From contig NC_134841.1 of NCBI RefSeq assembly GCF_965363235.1, positions 49,497,078 to 49,561,077 on the forward strand: 64,000 bases of DNA. Reading direction: 5' to 3'. Below are positions 46,880-57,635 of this stretch, piece by piece; positions within the stretch are counted from its first letter, which is position 1, and each line of letters starts with the position of its first letter. This stretch comes from Mytilus galloprovincialis (taxonomy: Eukaryota > Mollusca > Bivalvia > Mytilida > Mytilidae). Below the pieces are notes generated by a model. That model saw nothing but the letters and a program-made list of their open reading frames with translations, did not search any database and had not been told where the DNA came from. A program made the translations under genes and the position numbers.

Positions 46880-47617
46880 ATGGCCATGGATGTGATGGCA
46901 GTGGAGAATATCATTCAAAAAGCTATTGGAAGCAAATCAGAAGTTGTGAATTTGAGTCACCGCAACATAAAAGTTCTGTCAAACAATGTTAGTCAACTAA
47001 CACATGTCATTAGACTTTTACTGAATGATAATGAGATTTTAATGCCTCCAACTGAAATTACACAGCTGTTACAATTACAGGAGCTGGTATTGAATAACAA
47101 CAAATTGACAATGTTGCCACATGGTGTTGGCAAGCTTCAGAATTTGACTTATTTGAATTTGTGTGGAAATCCACTAGGATTTCTACCTGATGAGTTCTGT
47201 GAGCTTACAAACTTGCATCAGCTTTGGTTAGTCAACTGTCAGCTGAAATCATTACCTAATGACATTGGAAACTTGAAATCACTTGAGAAGTTTAGTGTTC
47301 GTGAAAATGCACTAAGATCACTACCAAAATCTTTTTATAATTTAATATCATTACATTGGCTTTGCTTGGCAGAAAATATGTTTGAAGAATTATCATCAGA
47401 ATTTAAAGACTTTAAACAGCTAACATATTTGAATTTAAACTACAATTGTCTCGCAGAAGTGCCCAGTTGTGTTCTTGAGATGTCAGAATTAGTTACGCTA
47501 CTTTTAAAAAACAATGTTATCAAAACTGTTAGTGATGATACTGTTCTTGGTCTTGCAAAGTTAACAAAGTTTGATTTGAGAGATAATATGATTGATATAA
47601 AACCGGATCATTGGAAG
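46880..47617 (+). CDS. Leucine-rich-repeat protein, coding exon 1 of 2
   Basis: Residues 1-246 of a 295-residue protein (join 46880-47617, 51234-51383). The start has a good context (AACAATGG). After a short helix (MAMDVMAVENIIQKAI) come about nine leucine-rich repeats of about 23 residues with the pattern LxxLxLxxNxLxxLP, for example LTYLNLCGNPLGFLPDEF and LKSLEKFSVRENALRSLP. It has no signal peptide or membrane segment, so it is probably cytosolic or nuclear, resembling the SHOC2/small LRR-scaffold type. Such proteins bind partners through the concave repeat face. The exon ends at W-K with donor AAG|GTAAGT; reading on adds 18 residues of repeat-derived sequence before a stop and is not real coding. 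A specific orthologue is not recognised. Confidence 0.85.
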
Positions 47618-47669
47618 GTAAGTAAGTTAGTTTTAATACAGTATCAAGCTTCAATATTGTGTCCAAAGG

Positions 47670-48247
47670 AGTAGGTCCAGTAAGACCCCTTTTCAGCCCC
47701 AAAATATAGCAGTTTTACAAAATTATTTAAATGTAAACTTTAGTTATTTATTTGAAAGTAAAATGCTTCTGCTACATGCATATGGGCTGTTTTTGACAAT
47801 ACAATCCAGATATATCGGGTACTAGCATCATAAAGCCATGCTAAATTACTGAAATCTTCACAATTTTAGCATTTTAGTTATATTTTAGACGATTTCCGTC
47901 TTAAATGAAAGTGGCTGCAATTGTGTTCATTTTTAATATTGAAATGTAAGTTGTATTTGATGATAATACATAACATATATAAAGGTTGAGGATGAACACG
48001 GATGTGGCCACTTTCATTTGTGACAAAAACCATCTGAAAAGTGACATTTTGTGGCATATTTGATAGATTTTTCATATTTAAGCTAGAAACGGAGGGTTTT
48101 TAATGAGTAAATCAGTTAAAATCTTTTACATAAACTACGGTAATTGAATCAACTGAAATAGACACTTGAGTGTTTAAAAAGTGTCCAAAATCATTCGTCA
48201 GATGAACCAGAAATTTGAGGCCAAAATCGGCCCTTACCAGACCTACT
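47670..48247. mobile_element. MITE with AGTAGGTC ends
   Basis: The left end AGTAGGTCCAGTAAG and the right end, read inverted as AGTAGGTCTGGTAAG, match at 13 of 15 positions. It interrupts a TATACGACC-family fragment between 'caatattgtgtccaa' and 'ttgccccatctgttcagg', which are contiguous in other copies. No coding content, and no clear target duplication. Confidence 0.55.
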
Positions 48248-48405
48248 ACTTTGCCCCATCTGTTCAGGGTTTGACCTCTGCAGTTATATCAGGCTGCGCT
48301 CAGCGAAGCATTTTATTTGTTTTTTGGTTAAGTAATTGCAGATATTGACATTAACAAATTCTAGAATATTTGATCTAAATTGATGGTTTTAATTGTAGTG
48401 ATTTT

Positions 48406-49590
48406 GTTGAGTCTGCAACTTTTACTCAGAAAGCTAGACATAGGGATAGTGATCCTGCATGGGCGGCTGCTGTGGCGGCGTTAGCTAACTTCTTTAAAGC
48501 TTTTCTCTTTTAGAAGGTGAGAGACCTGGTTGCTTCATACTTTGTATATAGATGCCTCAATCATGTTACAAAGATTCCCTCTGTCACATGTCCATTGTCC
48601 TTGACCCTTTTTTCATGGTTCAGTGACGTGACTATATATAGCTACTTGGAAAAAAAATTAAAAAATTTTGTAATGTTAATTTCTCTCTTTATTATGAGTA
48701 ATAGAATAATTATATTAGGAATGTGCCTACCTTGCAAGGTCCTCATGTCTGTCAGATAGTTTCACTTGACCTTGACATCATTTCATGGATCAGTGAACAA
48801 GGTTTAATTTTGGTGGTCAAGTCTGACCCGGGCATATGATCTCAGATATTTTAAGCAATAGGTCTATATGTTTAGTGTATGGAAGAACTGTAAGGTGTAT
48901 ACATGTACATGTATGTCCAACTGGCAGGTGTCACCCGACCTTGACCTTTTTTCATGGTTCAGTGTTTAAAGTTATTTTTTATGCTCCTGCTGTAGCAGAG
49001 GGGGCATTAAGTTTTACCCTTGTCCGTCTGTCCAAATTTTGGTGGCGTCACTTTTACCGTTCTATAGTTATACCCCTTTACAAATGGAAAAATTTAGCAT
49101 TTTTCGTTTCCGCTCTCTTATATTACATAAGTTTACCTCAACCAAAACCAAATGTTATGAAACTTATACACAATGCTTATTACTACAATATACAGATCAA
49201 GTTTGAATATTGGTGATAACTTTATATGCTAGTGGGGGCATCATCTCTGTCCCTATGGACCCATTCCCCATTTATTTGTGTTTTGATCTGTTTTTCTTTA
49301 ACTGTATGCAATAGGTCTACTTTATAACTTTATTTTGTGTATGGAATGATTGTAAGGTGTACATGTCCAACGGTAAGTGTCATCTGACCATGACCTAAAT
49401 TTTATGGTTCAGTGGTCAAAGTCAAGTTTTTGAGGGTTTTTATTCTTTCTAATAATAAAATATGTATATGCAATAGGTCAACTATATTTGATGTATGGAA
49501 ATATTTTATGTCAGATGTACATGTCAGTCTCACAGGATTTATTTGACCTTGACCTCTTTTTCACGATTCATTACTCAGTTTTAGTTTTTA
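48406..49590 (+). mobile_element. GTTGAGCCTGC-family element, third copy, interrupted
   Basis: Starts GTTGAGTCTGCAAC and follows 60499-61454 through 'ttcatggttcagtgacgtg', 'gcctaccttgcaaggtcc' and 'tttgatgtatggaa'. It is interrupted at about 48980-49276 by a TATGCTCC-type element. The right end is not seen; a TATACGACC-family element takes over near 49591. Confidence 0.5.
48980..49276 (+). mobile_element. TATGCTCC-type element nested in the previous one
   Basis: 5' hairpin TATGCTCCTGCTG / AGCAGAGGGGGCAT, then 'ccttgtccgtctgtcc' and a single unit with 'gaaacttatacacaatgctt'. A GTGGGGGCATCAT segment near the 3' end is complementary to the 5' tip. The 3' boundary is approximate. Confidence 0.5.
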
Positions 49591-50563
49591 TAAATGTAAA
49601 AATGGCCGGAAAAAAATTTGCGGTGGTATATTGGTATCACGTAGTCGTCGTCAGTGTCGTCCCAAGACATTTACTTTCCGGACAATAACTTTAGTTTAAG
49701 TGAATGGATGTCTATGAAATATAAACACAAGATTTGAAACCACAAAAGGAAAGTAGGGATTGATTTTGGGGGTTATGGTCCCAACAGTTTAGGAAGAAGG
49801 GGCCCAAAAGGGGTCAAAATAAGTATTTTTCTAGTTTCCAGACAATAACTTGTGTGTAATTAAAAGTGCATGGATCTTTCTGAAATTGTACCACATTGAA
49901 GGTTCCATACCTAAAAAGGAAGGTTGGGATTTATTATTGGGATTATGGCCAAAACTGAATAGGAATTAAGGGCCCAAAAGGGGCCATATTAACAAGCATT
50001 TTTCTGCTTTCAGGATAATAACTTAAATTGTGTGCAAGTTTTTCAGTTGCTCTGAAACTGTACCAAAATGTTTATTACCACAAGTAGAAGGTTTGAAATG
50101 ATTTTGGGGGTTATGGTGTCAATAGTTTAGGAGTTAAGGGCCAAAATGGGCCCAGAAACAATAATTTCTGTAGTTTCTGTACAATAACTTGTGTGTATTA
50201 AAGTGAATGTATTTCTCTGACATTGTACCACAAAGTTCCAAAACACAAAAGGAAGGCTGGGATTGAGAATGCAGGAATATGGGGCCAAAAAAGGGCTAAA
50301 AACGAGCATTTTTCTAGTTTCAAGACAATAACTTGTGTTTCAGTGTTTGGATCTCTCTGAAATTGTACTACAAGTTTCCATATACAACAATGGAAAGGCT
50401 GGGATCGATTTTAAGATAATTGCTCCAAGGGAGGATTCAAAAAGTTTTAGGGGGTTCAAATTTTTTTAAAAGGTTCAATTTGTTTTTCTCAAAATTTCTC
50501 AAATTTCAATTTTTTTTTAAAGTTTCTGCAGTCGTATAAAGCTGTGCCCTATGGAGCACCTGG
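49591..50563 (+). mobile_element. TATACGACC-family element in LRR intron
   Basis: The 5' hairpin is degraded ('ggccggaaaaaaatttgcggt'-like). The GTAGTCGTCGTCAGTGTCG tract and five tandem units with 'ggaaggttgggattta' or relatives follow, and the 3' end is GTCGTATAAAGCTGTGCCC...CACCTGG before TT. Confidence 0.55.
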
Positions 50564-50695
50564 TTGATTATGGGCCCAGTTTTTGAGTTGGTCCAAATTA
50601 GGGTACAAAATTTAACTTTTTTTTATTTCAACAAAAATTGAATGTATGGGTTTCTTTGAAATGCTAAATCTAACCATGTCTAACCATGTATTTAG
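50564..50695 (+). repeat. Core sequence of a TATACGACC-family element
   Basis: 'tgggcccagtttttgagttgg' and following text match 664-760 near the window start. It continues after the 255-bp MITE at about 50951-51010. Confidence 0.4.
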
Positions 50696-50950
50696 CATAC
50701 CTGCCAACTGTCACTATTTGTGGGGATTTCCCCCATGGAGGCTCCCAAATTGAAATTTTGAAAGAGCAATTTTGTCCACAATTTTAAACAAAACAATTAA
50801 TTTTACAAAGACTTTAGGCTTATTAAAGTATGAAGAAGCCAAAATAAACAACATTAACATGTATTTGGCCCCCTTGAAGGTTTTTCAGGACTATGACAGC
50901 CATCTTGCACGCAAAACCCCCATGATCATTTTGAAAAGTTGGCAGGTATG
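50696..50950. mobile_element. 255-bp MITE, 14-bp TIRs, ATTTAG target duplication
   Basis: Perfect terminal inverted repeats CATACCTGCCAACT / AGTTGGCAGGTATG, flanked by ATTTAG at 50690-50695 and 50951-50956. It sits inside TATACGACC-family text whose uninterrupted form reads 'tacttagattcttg' near 640-655. No coding sequence. Confidence 0.8.
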
Positions 50951-51233
50951 ATTTAGATTTTTGATTTTTGGGCCCTGTTATCAAATTGGTCCACATTGAG
51001 GTCCACATTGCTATCTGCCGTTTTCTATCTACCTTGAAAATATAGTTTAACATGTGACTATCCCTGAACGAATCAAATTAGTTAAAATATACGAATTAAT
51101 AATACATGTACATAGATATACTTTACTGGCTCAGACGTACTCATAGATATACTTTATACATAGATATACTTTATAAATAGATATATTATTTATACAGAGT
51201 AAATGTAAATCAGAGTATTTATTTTTCTTTCAG

Positions 51234-51383
51234 GGTTTAGATTACATTTTAATAGGTAAAAGTGGATTAGATGAAGATATTAGTGTGGATGATGATGTGG
51301 AGGAAGATGATGATGAAGATGAAGAAGAAGATGATGATGATGATGACAGTGAAAATAATGAAACTGATGAAACAAAAAAATAA
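51234..51383 (+). CDS. LRR protein, coding exon 2: conserved GLDYILIGK and acidic tail
   Basis: Adds residues 247-295. GLDYILIGKSG completes the last repeat cap; then comes an almost uninterrupted Asp/Glu tail (VDDDVEEDDDEDEEEDDDD) ending NETDETKK and TAA at 51381-51383. The frame across the splice is phase 0. An acidic C-terminus after LRRs is also seen in ANP32-like proteins, but the repeat type differs. The stop codon lies 20 bases before the hAT-like element. Confidence 0.85.
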   Translation, partial: GLDYILIGKSGLDEDISVDDDVEEDDDEDEEEDDDDDDSENNETDETKK

Positions 51384-51403
51384 AAATGTTCCTATTGTAA
51401 CGT

Positions 51404-52587
51404 CATGCGCGTAGCTACGTTTACGTCAAAACGCCCGGGCGTACACTTGGATTTTGAAAATCGAAAAAAAATAATAGTAGAATAAGAAAAATCTGATTGC
51501 TCAACAGCCTTGTGCTTCTTTCTTCAATGGATTGTAATTATAATTAAAAAGGGACTAACTTTACTTTAATCAAGTAGATCATATTATATATTTGTTCCGT
51601 AAAAGTCTAAATCTACTGTGAATTCTGCGTACTTTTCTTACTATTCAAAGTAATTTATGATCTGCTGAGATTCGATATGCGGTTTGCATTTTTGTCGAGC
51701 CTGTGATTTATGTCGCAAAAGCGAGAAATAGCGTCGTCGGCGTCTATTTTTAGGTTCCGAATGTGAATAAAGTTTTTTGAATGACTCTCCGTGAAATTTT
51801 ACGAAAATTGGCAAAAAATGTTTATGATCAAGAGTATCCAGAGCAATATAATAATGCAATTATATGTTCAATTGTCCCGCATTTTACGGATAAAAGGTAT
51901 TTCTTTCTGCAGTTTTATTAATAAGTGGTCACAGTTTGTCAAACCTTTATCGAATTTTATGAAAATTTGGAAGAAGCTTTTTTTATGATTAATGTCTAAA
52001 GCAAAATTTTGAAAGCATTTTTTTTCGTTCATTTTTCTGTTCTTTACTGAAAACCGGACTTTTCTTTACGCAATTAATTGTTTTACCAGATCAATTTATA
52101 AACTTTCATAGATTGTTTAATCCTTTTGAAGGACTGACTGATAAATTGATTCACTTTTAGTGGGAAGGTGTTCAAGATAATTTTTATATTGCACCTGAAA
52201 TATTTTGTTCATGTTCATTAAAAGGTGCTTTTGTCGATTGTATGCTCACTCACTGCTCTCTTGAAATATATTTGAAAGTAATATTGGTTTGGACGTTTTC
52301 TCTAAAACCAATGAACATTAGCTTCTAGTTTAACACAATGAATAAGTTAAACATATTTAAAAATTAAACATAAAAAATAAACCACTTTAGATTCAAAAGT
52401 ATGTTGCTCTTAATGAATTTTTACTAGCAGGAATTGTATCTCATTCTCGATAACTCCATAGCTTTTGGGGGCTTCATCCCCTCGAACCCACTACCAGCAG
52501 GTGCTTTGACATTGAGCGGTTGGCACCCCCTCAGACCCCTCGCCAAGGTTCGGGCGTACACGTAAAAATGTCCCAGCTACGCCACTG
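51404..52587. mobile_element. hAT-like non-autonomous element, 1184 bp
   Basis: Ends CATGCGCGTAGCT and AGCTACGCCACTG pair with few mismatches (CAGTGGCGTAGC-type, common in hAT elements). AACGT flanks both sides (51399-51403 and 52588-52592), shorter than the 8 bp usual for hAT. There is no transposase. Inside, 'gtcgagcctgtgatttatgtcgc' near 51692 resembles the GTTGAGCCTGC family. A partial left end of the same family is at about 27465-27640. Confidence 0.55.
51766..51771 (+). promoter_or_regulatory. Candidate poly(A) signal inside the hAT-like element
   Basis: AATAAA followed by a T-rich stretch, 383 bases after the LRR stop codon and inside the transposon. No earlier AATAAA was found between stop codon and this point. 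Confidence 0.3.
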
Positions 52588-52592
52588 AACGT

Positions 52593-52814
52593 TAATTTTC
52601 TTTTCGTCTTATAGCTTCTTTATGTATAAAGCTTCAAAAATGAGTCAAACAGACGATATATGTACCTTATAAGGCAGAAATAAAACTCTGACATAAGTCA
52701 AAGAAAGACTATAATCAAAATCATGGCAAACATCAGAAAAAATCCCACAGCAATCTACAAACCACCACATAAAATACTTCAACTGCATGAGCTATTATAC
52801 ATGAACCCAATTTT
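52593..52814. other. Short intergenic stretch
   Basis: No feature seen. Confidence 0.3.
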
Positions 52815-53071
52815 TATGCCCCATTTATGAGCATTATGTTTTCTGGTCTGTGCGTCTGTTTGTCCCGCTTCAGGTTAAAATTTTAGGTCGAGGTAGTTTT
52901 GATGAAGTTGACTCTCAATCAACTTGAAACTTAGTATACATGTTCCCTCATAATGATGTGATTTTTCTAATTTCAATGCCAAATTAGAGATTTTCCCCAA
53001 TTTTCAGGGTCCACTGAACATTTAAAATGATAATGCGGATGGGGCATCCCTGTACTGGGGACACATTCTTG
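52815..53071 (+). mobile_element. TATGCCCC-family element
   Basis: 5' TATGCCCCATTTATGAGCAT (hairpin partly deleted), the usual 'cccgcttcaggttaaa' core as a single unit, and the GGGGCATCC...ACACATTCTTG 3' end before T. Confidence 0.6.
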
Positions 53072-53281
53072 TTTATACTTGTTGACATCAACCCAATAAC
53101 ACAAGGACACAAGAAAGAAGTTTTTAAATTTGTTTGTGCACACTTAAAACTGGTTTAAACCTGCTATATGTTGTGTCTGTACTAAGTCAGACTATGTGGT
53201 TAAGTGTACTCAGTGTAATTTTTTGTTGTATTATTCAGATATACTTATTTTAATGCTTTTCGTCATAATAAATTTGTCTTA

Positions 53282-54012
53282 TCTATAATACTAAAATTAC
53301 GAGGTCCAATTTGTCAGCCGTCATCACGTAAAAACGACGAATCAAAGAATTCAACTTTATATTTAACTAATATAGTACAAAGGTGTAGATTAAAAATTAC
53401 ACCACTCCAGGCCCTTTTGTTTTCCACGTAATTAATATTGCCAATAATTAAGAAGTTCCGGGTCGAGTCCGATACCGATATCAATAGTATATTCACCTGT
53501 TACCTTTTCCTTATCTGTACGTTCCGCATCTGACAGGCACAACAACAAACGGTGTATTCAGGATTAATATGCTATATACACGGGTCATAATCACAGGGTT
53601 GACACTACTAAATTGTCAAATTGTTTAGTATTGTAGTATTTTAATCAGTAAGACTTTCTAAGATAACAATACGAATACTAAAAATCTGGACTAAAATAAG
53701 GCGTATAGGTACAGTTTTCAATTTGTTAGCAGGCATGACGTAAAACAGCGAATCAAAGAATTCAACTTTATTTATAACCAATATAGGACAATGCTGTTGA
53801 TTAAAAAATACTCCATTCCAGTTTTCCAAACAATAAAGTTCCAGTTCGACGGGTTCAAACAGAAAAATTTGAAAGCAGAAAAAACTGTGTATCTTATAAT
53901 CGGCATGACTTTATCAGATGACATTACTAATACTAAAATAAGGCTTGCGCATAGTTACCGGGTATATACTTTAATTCAGTCACGGACCCGCGATATCACG
54001 GGTGTGTTCTAG
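53282..54012 (+). mobile_element. Non-autonomous Helitron
   Basis: Inserted between A (53281) and T (54013), starts TCTATAATACTAAAATTAC, and ends with a hairpin (ACCCG...CGGGT, 53986-54003) followed 6 bases later by CTAG (54009-54012). TC start, hairpin and CTRR end in an A|T target are the defining Helitron features. The interior holds two related copies of a ~350-base block ('gaatcaaagaattcaacttta' in each). No Rep/helicase coding. Confidence 0.75.
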
Positions 54013-54734
54013 TATCATATAAGATATTGAGCTGTTGTACTATTTTTCTGATTTGTTGATAAATTATTGTTTGCATTGCTTAAAAATCAGTTAACAAATG
54101 ACAAGTAGTTCTTCAATCAAATAAAGTAAGCAACCACAGTGTATAACTGGTATATATCATCTATTGCAAACCAAATGAAACTTTTCCACATATTCATCTC
54201 CTATTGGTCAATCTTTTCAAACTTATGGAAGTTCTACAGGCCATCTTAAATGTGTTCTATTAAAACCAAAAATGTGAATTTCAATTGGGTAAATTAATTA
54301 AAAAGTGGGACCAATAAGATAAGATAAGATAAGCTAATTTTATAATTACAATCATGGTGCCCAAAATTTGAGCTATACAATCAAATGAATTACAAAATAA
54401 AGCACATAAAATGATTAAAGTACATTTAAACTAAAAAAAATTAATACACAGCCACACTAAGGTACATGATATAAACCAAGTTATTGACAAAATGTAGATA
54501 TTTTGGGTGCCACTGTGACTGGGAGAAATTACATAATTCTTTATAGTTCTAGGTCTATGAGAGACAACTCCTGATCAATTTTATTACACTATATATATCT
54601 ATATATATTTTTCTTCTAGATAAGTTTGATTTATCAAACAAATCTTCAGATGAAAGAATCCAAACAAATTTCATTTTATCTGAGATAATCTTGAAATTTT
54701 TTTTAATTTAGAATTTAAATTGAACAGATGTTGA
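54013..54734. other. Intergenic DNA, no gene seen
   Basis: AT-rich. A short AAGAT pentamer run near 54318 is the only structure. Confidence 0.4.
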
Positions 54735-55012
54735 GATCTAGAACAGGACATTTTAAAAGAAAATGTAGTTCATCTTCAACTGCATTCTTACATAGCTTAC
54801 AATTTCTGTCTTCAGCTTTAATACAAATGTACCTCCCTCTTTGGATTTCAAGATCATGACAGCTAGTTCTAAATCTTGTAATTATTTGCCTGTCTTTTTG
54901 TCAGCTAGTTCTAAATCTTGTAATTATTTGCCTGTCTTTTTGTGAATTCATTTTTAAATATGGTTCAAACATAAAAATATTTTCAAATTTTCTATAAGTT
55001 CTTATATTTTTA
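54735..55012 (-). pseudogene. LINE ORF2 C-terminal remnant
   Basis: The minus strand reads FRTSCHDLEIQRGRYICIK, EDRNCKLCKNAVEDELHFL and LKCPVLDLNIC, the zinc-knuckle-like C-terminal segment of animal LINE polymerases, preceded by KDRQIITR. A 42-base direct duplication (about 54859-54942) repeats KDRQIITRFRTS and introduces a stop. Confidence 0.6.
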
Positions 55013-55204
55013 ATTTATTGTCAGATTGTATATTGGTACACTTCCCAGAATTGCTTTCTAAACTAGCTAACCAGCTTTCTTTATATTTAATAGGAATTGA
55101 ATCTCAGCAGGAAAATTTTATTAGGTTAGCAATTATGAAAATTATTTAATCGAAATATACATGCAAACACATACTGGGCACCACTTATTGCGGACCTGTT
55201 TTTG

Positions 55205-55942
55205 TATTGTTATGAGTTACAATTTATGACAAAAATAAGCAAAGACCCATCGAAACAACATCTGATAAACAAATTTAATAATACTTTTAGATATTTGGAT
55301 GATATTTTGGCTCTCAATAATGACGACTTCAGTATGTATATTAATGAAATTTATCCTGTTGAACTTACTTTAAATAAAGCTAATACTAACAATGACCACT
55401 GCCCTTTTCTCGATCTTGATATCTATATCACTAATGGAAAGCTGAATACTAAAATTTATGATAAAAGGGATGATTTTTTATTTCCTATCGTTAATTATCC
55501 GTTTTTAGATGGTGACGTTCCCTTGTCACCATCTTACGGTGTTTATATATCTCAACTTGTACAATTCGCTCGTGTATGTAACAATGTTTTAGATTTTAAC
55601 GAGAGAAATTTATGTATTACTGAAAAATTATTACACCAGGGTTTTCGATATCACAAACTAGTCAAAACATTTACTAAATTTTATCATCGGTATAAAGACA
55701 TCATTCGTAAATATAGCTCAACATGCAGACTTCTAATACGTTCAGGTATTTCACATCCAATTTTTTATGGTAATATTCTTTATAAAGCACAAAGGTGTCA
55801 GTATTCACCTCAGAAACTTACAAAACCTTTGAATAGACTTATTAAGAAGGGATATAATTACGATACTGTTGTCAAGTCATTAAAGATTGTATATTTTGGG
55901 GTTAATATTGAGTCACTGATAAGGTCTTTGCATCGTAACTAA
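55205..55942 (+). pseudogene. Naiad RT C-terminal half (copy 5)
   Basis: About 246 codons, undamaged, from CYELQFMTKISKDPS through FRYLDDILALNN to LIRSLHRN and TAA. It lacks the endonuclease, the linker and RT motif A, so it cannot encode an active enzyme. It serves as a good alignment partner: no UGA occurs in this half, as in the intact copy. Confidence 0.75.
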
Positions 55943-55988
55943 ACACATTTATTCTAAAAACAGTTGTTGGCATGACACGGGTTATGTT

Positions 55989-56063
55989 CTTCTCATATAT
56001 GTTATGATGGTATGATACTAAACCCCTAACGGAAAGGATTGTGCCTGATGTTCATGTGATGAA
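55989..56063 (+). promoter_or_regulatory. SECIS-like hairpin in Naiad copy 5
   Basis: Lower stem TTCTCATAT with ATGTGATGAA, 5' core ATGA (56004-56007), upper stem GGTATGAT with ATTGTGCC, apical AAA (56020-56022), 3' core TGAT (56046-56049). Compared with 39386-39464, an A-U pair has become G-U and an A/C mismatch has become a G-C pair, keeping or improving the pairing. Confidence 0.7.
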
Positions 56064-56581
56064 ATCATAATCTTTCAGTCAGTTTAATTGAAGTCTGGAG
56101 CTGGCATGTCAGTTAACTGCTAGTATTTCTGTTGTTTTTTTATGTATTATTGTCATTTTGTTTATTTTCTTTGGTTACATCTTCTGACATCAGACTCGGA
56201 TTTCTCTTGAACTGAATTTTAATGTGCGTATTGTTATGCTTTTACTTTACTACATTGGTTAGAGGTATAGGGGGAGGGTTGAGATCTCACAAACATGTTT
56301 AACCCCGCCGCATTTTTGCGCCTGTCCCAAGTCAGGAGCCTCTGGCCTTTGTTAGTCTTGTATTATTTTAATTTCAGTTTCTTGTGTACAATTTGGAAAT
56401 TAGTATGGCGTTCATTATCACTGGACTAGTATATATTTGTTTAGGGGCCAGCTGAAGGACGCCTCCGGGTGCGGGAATTTCTCGCTACATTGAAGACCTG
56501 TTGGTGACCCTCTGCTGTTGTTTTTTATGTGGTCGGGTTGTTGTCTCTTTGACACATTCCCCATTTCCATTCTCAATTTTA

Positions 56582-57410
56582 CATATGGTTTTATTTTCAT
56601 CATTAAAGGTGGCATCAGTGGTGCAATCCGAAATTAGAACTAACAACAATAAGAAATGTAGGGTGAAAACTAACCCAACTAAATAGGCATAGCTATTAAA
56701 GGTTAATTTTACTTTCACTATCATTTCAATATGAACTTACTTACCCCCCCCCCCCCCCCCCTAAGCCATGCCAGATGGCTAACCTTATTTAGTTGGATTA
56801 GTTTTCATCATAAATTTCTCATCAGTTTTCCAGATTCAAATAATTCGTTGTTTTTAATAAAGAGATAGCTAGAGGATTTAATGCAGGCACCAGTTTCTCA
56901 TTTTAAACAACACTACTCCTTGGGGGAACAACACAGGCTCCAGTTTCTTTGGAACCCATGTATCTTAAGACTAGATTCCTACTATGAGAGCTAGGAGCCA
57001 TATGATTTGAGCCTGAGGCCTACATTTGTATTAATGGAACATGGCCAATTCCCAAAACATGGCTTGAATCGGGAACAATATATTTTTCGTAAGATATACT
57101 GTTCCCAGCTAGAATACCGGTAGTCTAGAACCCTGGGGTCTAGAACTGAAAATTGATTTAGAGCTGAATGGATTCCAAGCATGCCATGATGTGTTATGTA
57201 ATGTTTCAAGGCAGGAACCAGAGAAGTCTATTGCTGGGAAATTCCGAATGAGAAGCCTGGTATCTGGCATAATTGATTTTTCTTTTTATTTAAGAAGTCA
57301 TAATTTGGCTGTCACTTTTGAATTTTTTTTCTTCATTCTTTTATACTGGGCCTTTCAGAGTAAATACAGGTTTACATAAACACCAGTAATGGTATTGCTC
57401 ATGATTATAC
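56582..57410. other. Intergenic DNA, no gene seen
   Basis: Contains a C run at about 56744-56761. Short frames here lack domain signatures. Confidence 0.4.
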
Positions 57411-57560
57411 AGGGACGGATACAGCCATTTTTAAAAGGGGGTTCCTAACCCAGAAGGGGGGGATGGGTGTTCCAACTATTTGTCCCCATTCAAATGCATT
57501 GATCATTCAAACAAAAAGGGTGGTTCCAACCATAGGAACCCTCCCCCTGGAGCTGCCACT
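57411..57560. mobile_element. Short MITE-like repeat related to 41284-41427
   Basis: GGACGGATACAGCC at the left and GGAGCTGCCACT at the right, with 'tccccattcaaatgcattgatc' between them, in the same order as the 41284 copy. Confidence 0.5.
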
Positions 57561-57635
57561 GTTATGTGAATATATGGCTTCAATACCCCCCCCCCCAAAA
57601 AAAAACAACCCCAAAACACAAACAAACCAATAAAA

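Larger units (their letters stand above)
47618..51233 (+). other. Intron of the LRR gene, repeat-filled
   Basis: GTAAGT donor at 47618 and 'tttctttcag' acceptor ending at 51233. Nearly the whole 3.6 kb is made of nested elements, listed separately. Confidence 0.8.
55176..56581 (+). mobile_element. Naiad-type element, 5'-truncated copy 5
   Basis: Starts abruptly in the RT at 'gcaccacttattgcggac' and ends at 'tctcaatttta', the common 3' tip. Very close in sequence to copy 1 and to the intact copy, so it is recent. The full 3' untranslated region is preserved. Confidence 0.8.

Noticed and set aside
47618..47674. LRR protein ending at 47674
   Set aside because: The last 18 residues come from intronic repeat text; the GTAAGT donor and the 51234 exon give a better C-terminus.
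56744..56761. Poly-C and poly-G runs as regulatory G-quadruplexes
   Set aside because: Single homopolymer runs adjoining repeat boundaries, prone to assembly error; no further support.
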